This document shows, one piece after another, positions 62,428 to 64,000 of a stretch of DNA of 64,000 nucleotides. Every line of letters begins with the position of its first letter. The stretch's first letter is position 1. The stretch is from Bin5 sp963662575 (lineage in GTDB: Bacteria; Chloroflexota; Anaerolineae; Caldilineales; Caldilineaceae), in NCBI GenBank assembly GCA_963662575.1, contig OY759723.1, forward strand, positions 4,960,001 through 5,024,000, written 5' to 3'. A program made the translations under genes and the position numbers. The notes beneath the pieces were generated by a model. The model searched no databases, was not told the DNA's origin, and was given only the letters and a program-made list of their open reading frames with translations.

Positions 62428-63594
62428 ATGATGACAGCATCAACACTGACGACACCTTTGGCAGAAGTCACGGATGCCAAGCTGATGTATGAAGCACTTG
62501 CGCGCAAGCTTCGCAATGTGGTGCTGGATGTGGAATTGCGCATCAAGGCGGAACTGGCGGCGCAGATTAACAGCCTGAAGAAGGAACGCAATGCGGTTAT
62601 TCTCGGTCACAATTACATGGAGGCGGCTCTTTTTCATTCGATCCCGGACTTTGTCGGCGACTCGCTCTATCTCAGCCGAATGGCGGCGCAGACCGATAGG
62701 GACGTGATCGTCTTCTGCGGCGTGGAGTTCATGGCGGAGACGGCCAAGATTCTCAGTCCGGACAAGACCGTTCTGCTTCCAGCTGAAAAGGCCGGTTGCT
62801 CGTTGGCCGCCAGCATCACAGCCGAGGATGTACGCGGCCTGAAGGAGCAGTTCCCTGGGGTACCGGTGGTAACGTATGTGAATACCTATGCCGATGTGAA
62901 GGCAGAGACGGATATATGCTGCACAAGCGGAAACGCGGTAGCGGTGGTCAACTCCCTGGACTCAGACCGGGTTATCTTTCTTCCCGACGAATTTCTGGCA
63001 AAGAACGTCGCCGAGGAGACGGGCAAACAGATTATCATTCCGTCTGCCGCCGGGGTCGAAAAGGGGAGGGTGGACGAAGGCAAGTCCGCGGCGGTCTCGA
63101 TGGATCCGCGGGCTTCGGTCCACCGCGATCTGGAGACTGAGCACGCGGTCATCCCTGTGCAAACGGAGAGGTTCGATCTTATCGGTTGGCATGGCCGTTG
63201 CGAGGTTCACGACAAGTTCACCGTCGACGATATCCGGCGTGTGCGCGCCGAGTTCCCTGATGTCGTGATTGTTGCGCACCCGGAGTGCAGCCCTGAGGTA
63301 GTTGCGGCATCAGACTTCACCGGCAGCACATCGGCGATGATTCGTCATGTCGAACAGTCTGACGCGCCCCGCTATCTGCTGCTGACCGAATGCTCCATGG
63401 GGGACAATATCATCGGCGCCAACCCGGACAAGGAGGTGCTGCGGCTTTGTTCTGTGCGCTGCCCCCACATGGGCCAGATAACGATGGAAGATACTTTGGC
63501 TGCGCTGGAAAAGATGCAGTACGAGATTATCGTTCCCGAAGAGATTCTGGTCAAGGCGGCGCGATCCGTTCAACGGATGGTCGAGATTGGTTAG
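62428..63594 (+). CDS. nadA: Quinolinate synthase
   Basis: Condenses iminoaspartate with dihydroxyacetone phosphate using a [4Fe-4S] cluster. The 388-residue protein has AVILGHNYMEAALFH, the cluster Cys in VIVFCGVEFMAETAKIL, TDICCTSGNAVAVV and RCPHMGQITM, plus VAHPECSPEV. GAGGATGAA precedes ATGATG; the second ATG (62431) is equally possible. 60 bases downstream of nadC. Confidence 0.97.
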   Translation: MMTASTLTTPLAEVTDAKLMYEALARKLRNVVLDVELRIKAELAAQINSLKKERNAVILGHNYMEAALFHSIPDFVGDSLYLSRMAAQTDRDVIVFCGVEFMAETAKILSPDKTVLLPAEKAGCSLAASITAEDVRGLKEQFPGVPVVTYVNTYADVKAETDICCTSGNAVAVVNSLDSDRVIFLPDEFLAKNVAEETGKQIIIPSAAGVEKGRVDEGKSAAVSMDPRASVHRDLETEHAVIPVQTERFDLIGWHGRCEVHDKFTVDDIRRVRAEFPDVVIVAHPECSPEVVAASDFTGSTSAMIRHVEQSDAPRYLLLTECSMGDNIIGANPDKEVLRLCSVRCPHMGQITMEDTLAALEKMQYEIIVPEEILVKAARSVQRMVEIG

Positions 63595-63703
63595 CTGTCA
63601 GCGTATTCCACTCTGCGTTTCCACGAGGCGGCAGGCCGTATCCGTTCAGTTAGATCTGGGCGACAACGGCCATGACCGGTGTGCCCGCCTACAGTTTGCG
63701 TCT

Positions 63704-63930
63704 ATGCCGGATGACCTGCTGCGCGGGGGCGTCCTGATCATCGGCCCTGGAATCGCCGGGGCAACCAGCGCGCTGGCGTTGGCAGACGCGGGCGAGCCGG
63801 TGACAACCGGCAGTGCGCTGGATGTGACCACCGTGAGTAGTCTGGGACATCTTTCTCGAAAGTTGCCGCTCCTCATCTCATGCAAAAGCTACAACACACA
63901 GGCCATTTACCCAGTTCACGGTTCGGGCTG
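63704..63930 (+). pseudogene. nadB: Probable nadB (L-aspartate oxidase) N-terminal fragment
   Basis: From ATG 63704 the frame reads MPDDLLRGGVLIIGPGIAGA and TSALALADAGEPVT, an FAD-binding Rossmann start like that of NadB. The next segment (SALDVTTVSSLGHLSRKL) does not follow the family, and the frame stops at 63929. A later SYNTQA could echo the SNTxWAQGG motif. Position after nadC-nadA supports nadB. The remainder is missing or shifted, so I call it a remnant. Another FAD-dependent oxidase is possible. Confidence 0.45.
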
Positions 63931-64000
63931 ATCGAGGGAGAGGAAGCCGCTGCCGCCGTCTTCAGGAATGAACCAGGCGAGTTGGTTCTGGAGATTGACC
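63880..64000 (+). CDS. Partial open frame at window edge, unrecognised
   Basis: ATG 63880 opens 40 codons to the edge: MQKLQHTGHLPSSRFGLIEG, then EEAAAAVFRNEPGELVLEID. It overlaps the nadB-like remnant in another frame. The second half has protein-like character but no family is recognised and there is no clear ribosome-binding site. Confidence 0.3.
   Translation, partial: MQKLQHTGHLPSSRFGLIEGEEAAAAVFRNEPGELVLEID

Overview
The window looks like a chromosomal segment of a Chloroflexota bacterium, probably of the Anaerolineae/Caldilineae type. This is an inference from gene content and protein style: an A2-type aerobic oxidase operon with CtaG, many sugar-acid and esterase enzymes, a large Asp-box protein, moderately high GC, and many ATGA/TGATG gene overlaps. 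No rRNA, tRNA, CRISPR array, prophage or intact transposase was found.

Layout. 1-3.9 kb: truncated mltG, an ammonium-transporter-like protein without its pore histidines, thpR, and a SCO copper chaperone. 4-5.4 kb: an ISAs1 transposase remnant and repeat-rich non-coding DNA. 5.4-12.8 kb: housekeeping genes glyA-radA-methyltransferase on one strand, then leuS, a MTH1187-family protein and a HIT protein on the other; leuS has a candidate promoter and a possible leucine leader peptide. 12.8-13.5 kb: DUF433/DUF5615 toxin-antitoxin pair. 14-33 kb: a catabolic and transport region with an enolase-superfamily dehydratase, sulfatase, uronate-isomerase-like amidohydrolase, msrA, mannonate dehydratase, CE7 acetyl esterase, an 11-Asp-box protein, three MFS transporters, a nucleoside hydrolase and an amidohydrolase. 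33-42.9 kb: two Yip1 paralogues, a brnTA module whose brnT has a premature TGA, a SRPBCC protein, an overlapping sugar-oxidoreductase operon, two tandem serine hydrolases and an MFS transporter.

43-49.5 kb: a cytochrome c oxidase operon ctaC-ctaD-cox4-ctaE-ctaG-FixH-like-surf1 behind a consensus promoter. 49.3-51.8 kb: a 2.4 kb gene-free region with about 3.5 tandem units of 330-345 bp carrying helically phased iteron-like motifs. 51.8-60.7 kb: an integrase-fold protein lacking most catalytic residues, the lepA-rsmA-kinase operon, an Lgt-like protein lacking the expected catalytic motif, and the operon of a membrane protein, nnrE, DUF456 and thiN. 61.4-64 kb: nadC-nadA followed by what looks like a broken nadB.

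The most unusual non-coding signal is a dispersed structured repeat in four copies (about 13.6, 20.0, 51.4 and 61.0 kb). It has a three-way-junction core and an imperfect terminal inverted repeat, so it resembles a non-autonomous mobile element. A second family (4.4-5.1 kb and 49.8-51 kb) has motifs repeated every 10 or 20 bp. Several genes keep a family fold but have lost its catalytic residues (Amt-like, integrase-like, Lgt-like); these are the best candidates for new functions.
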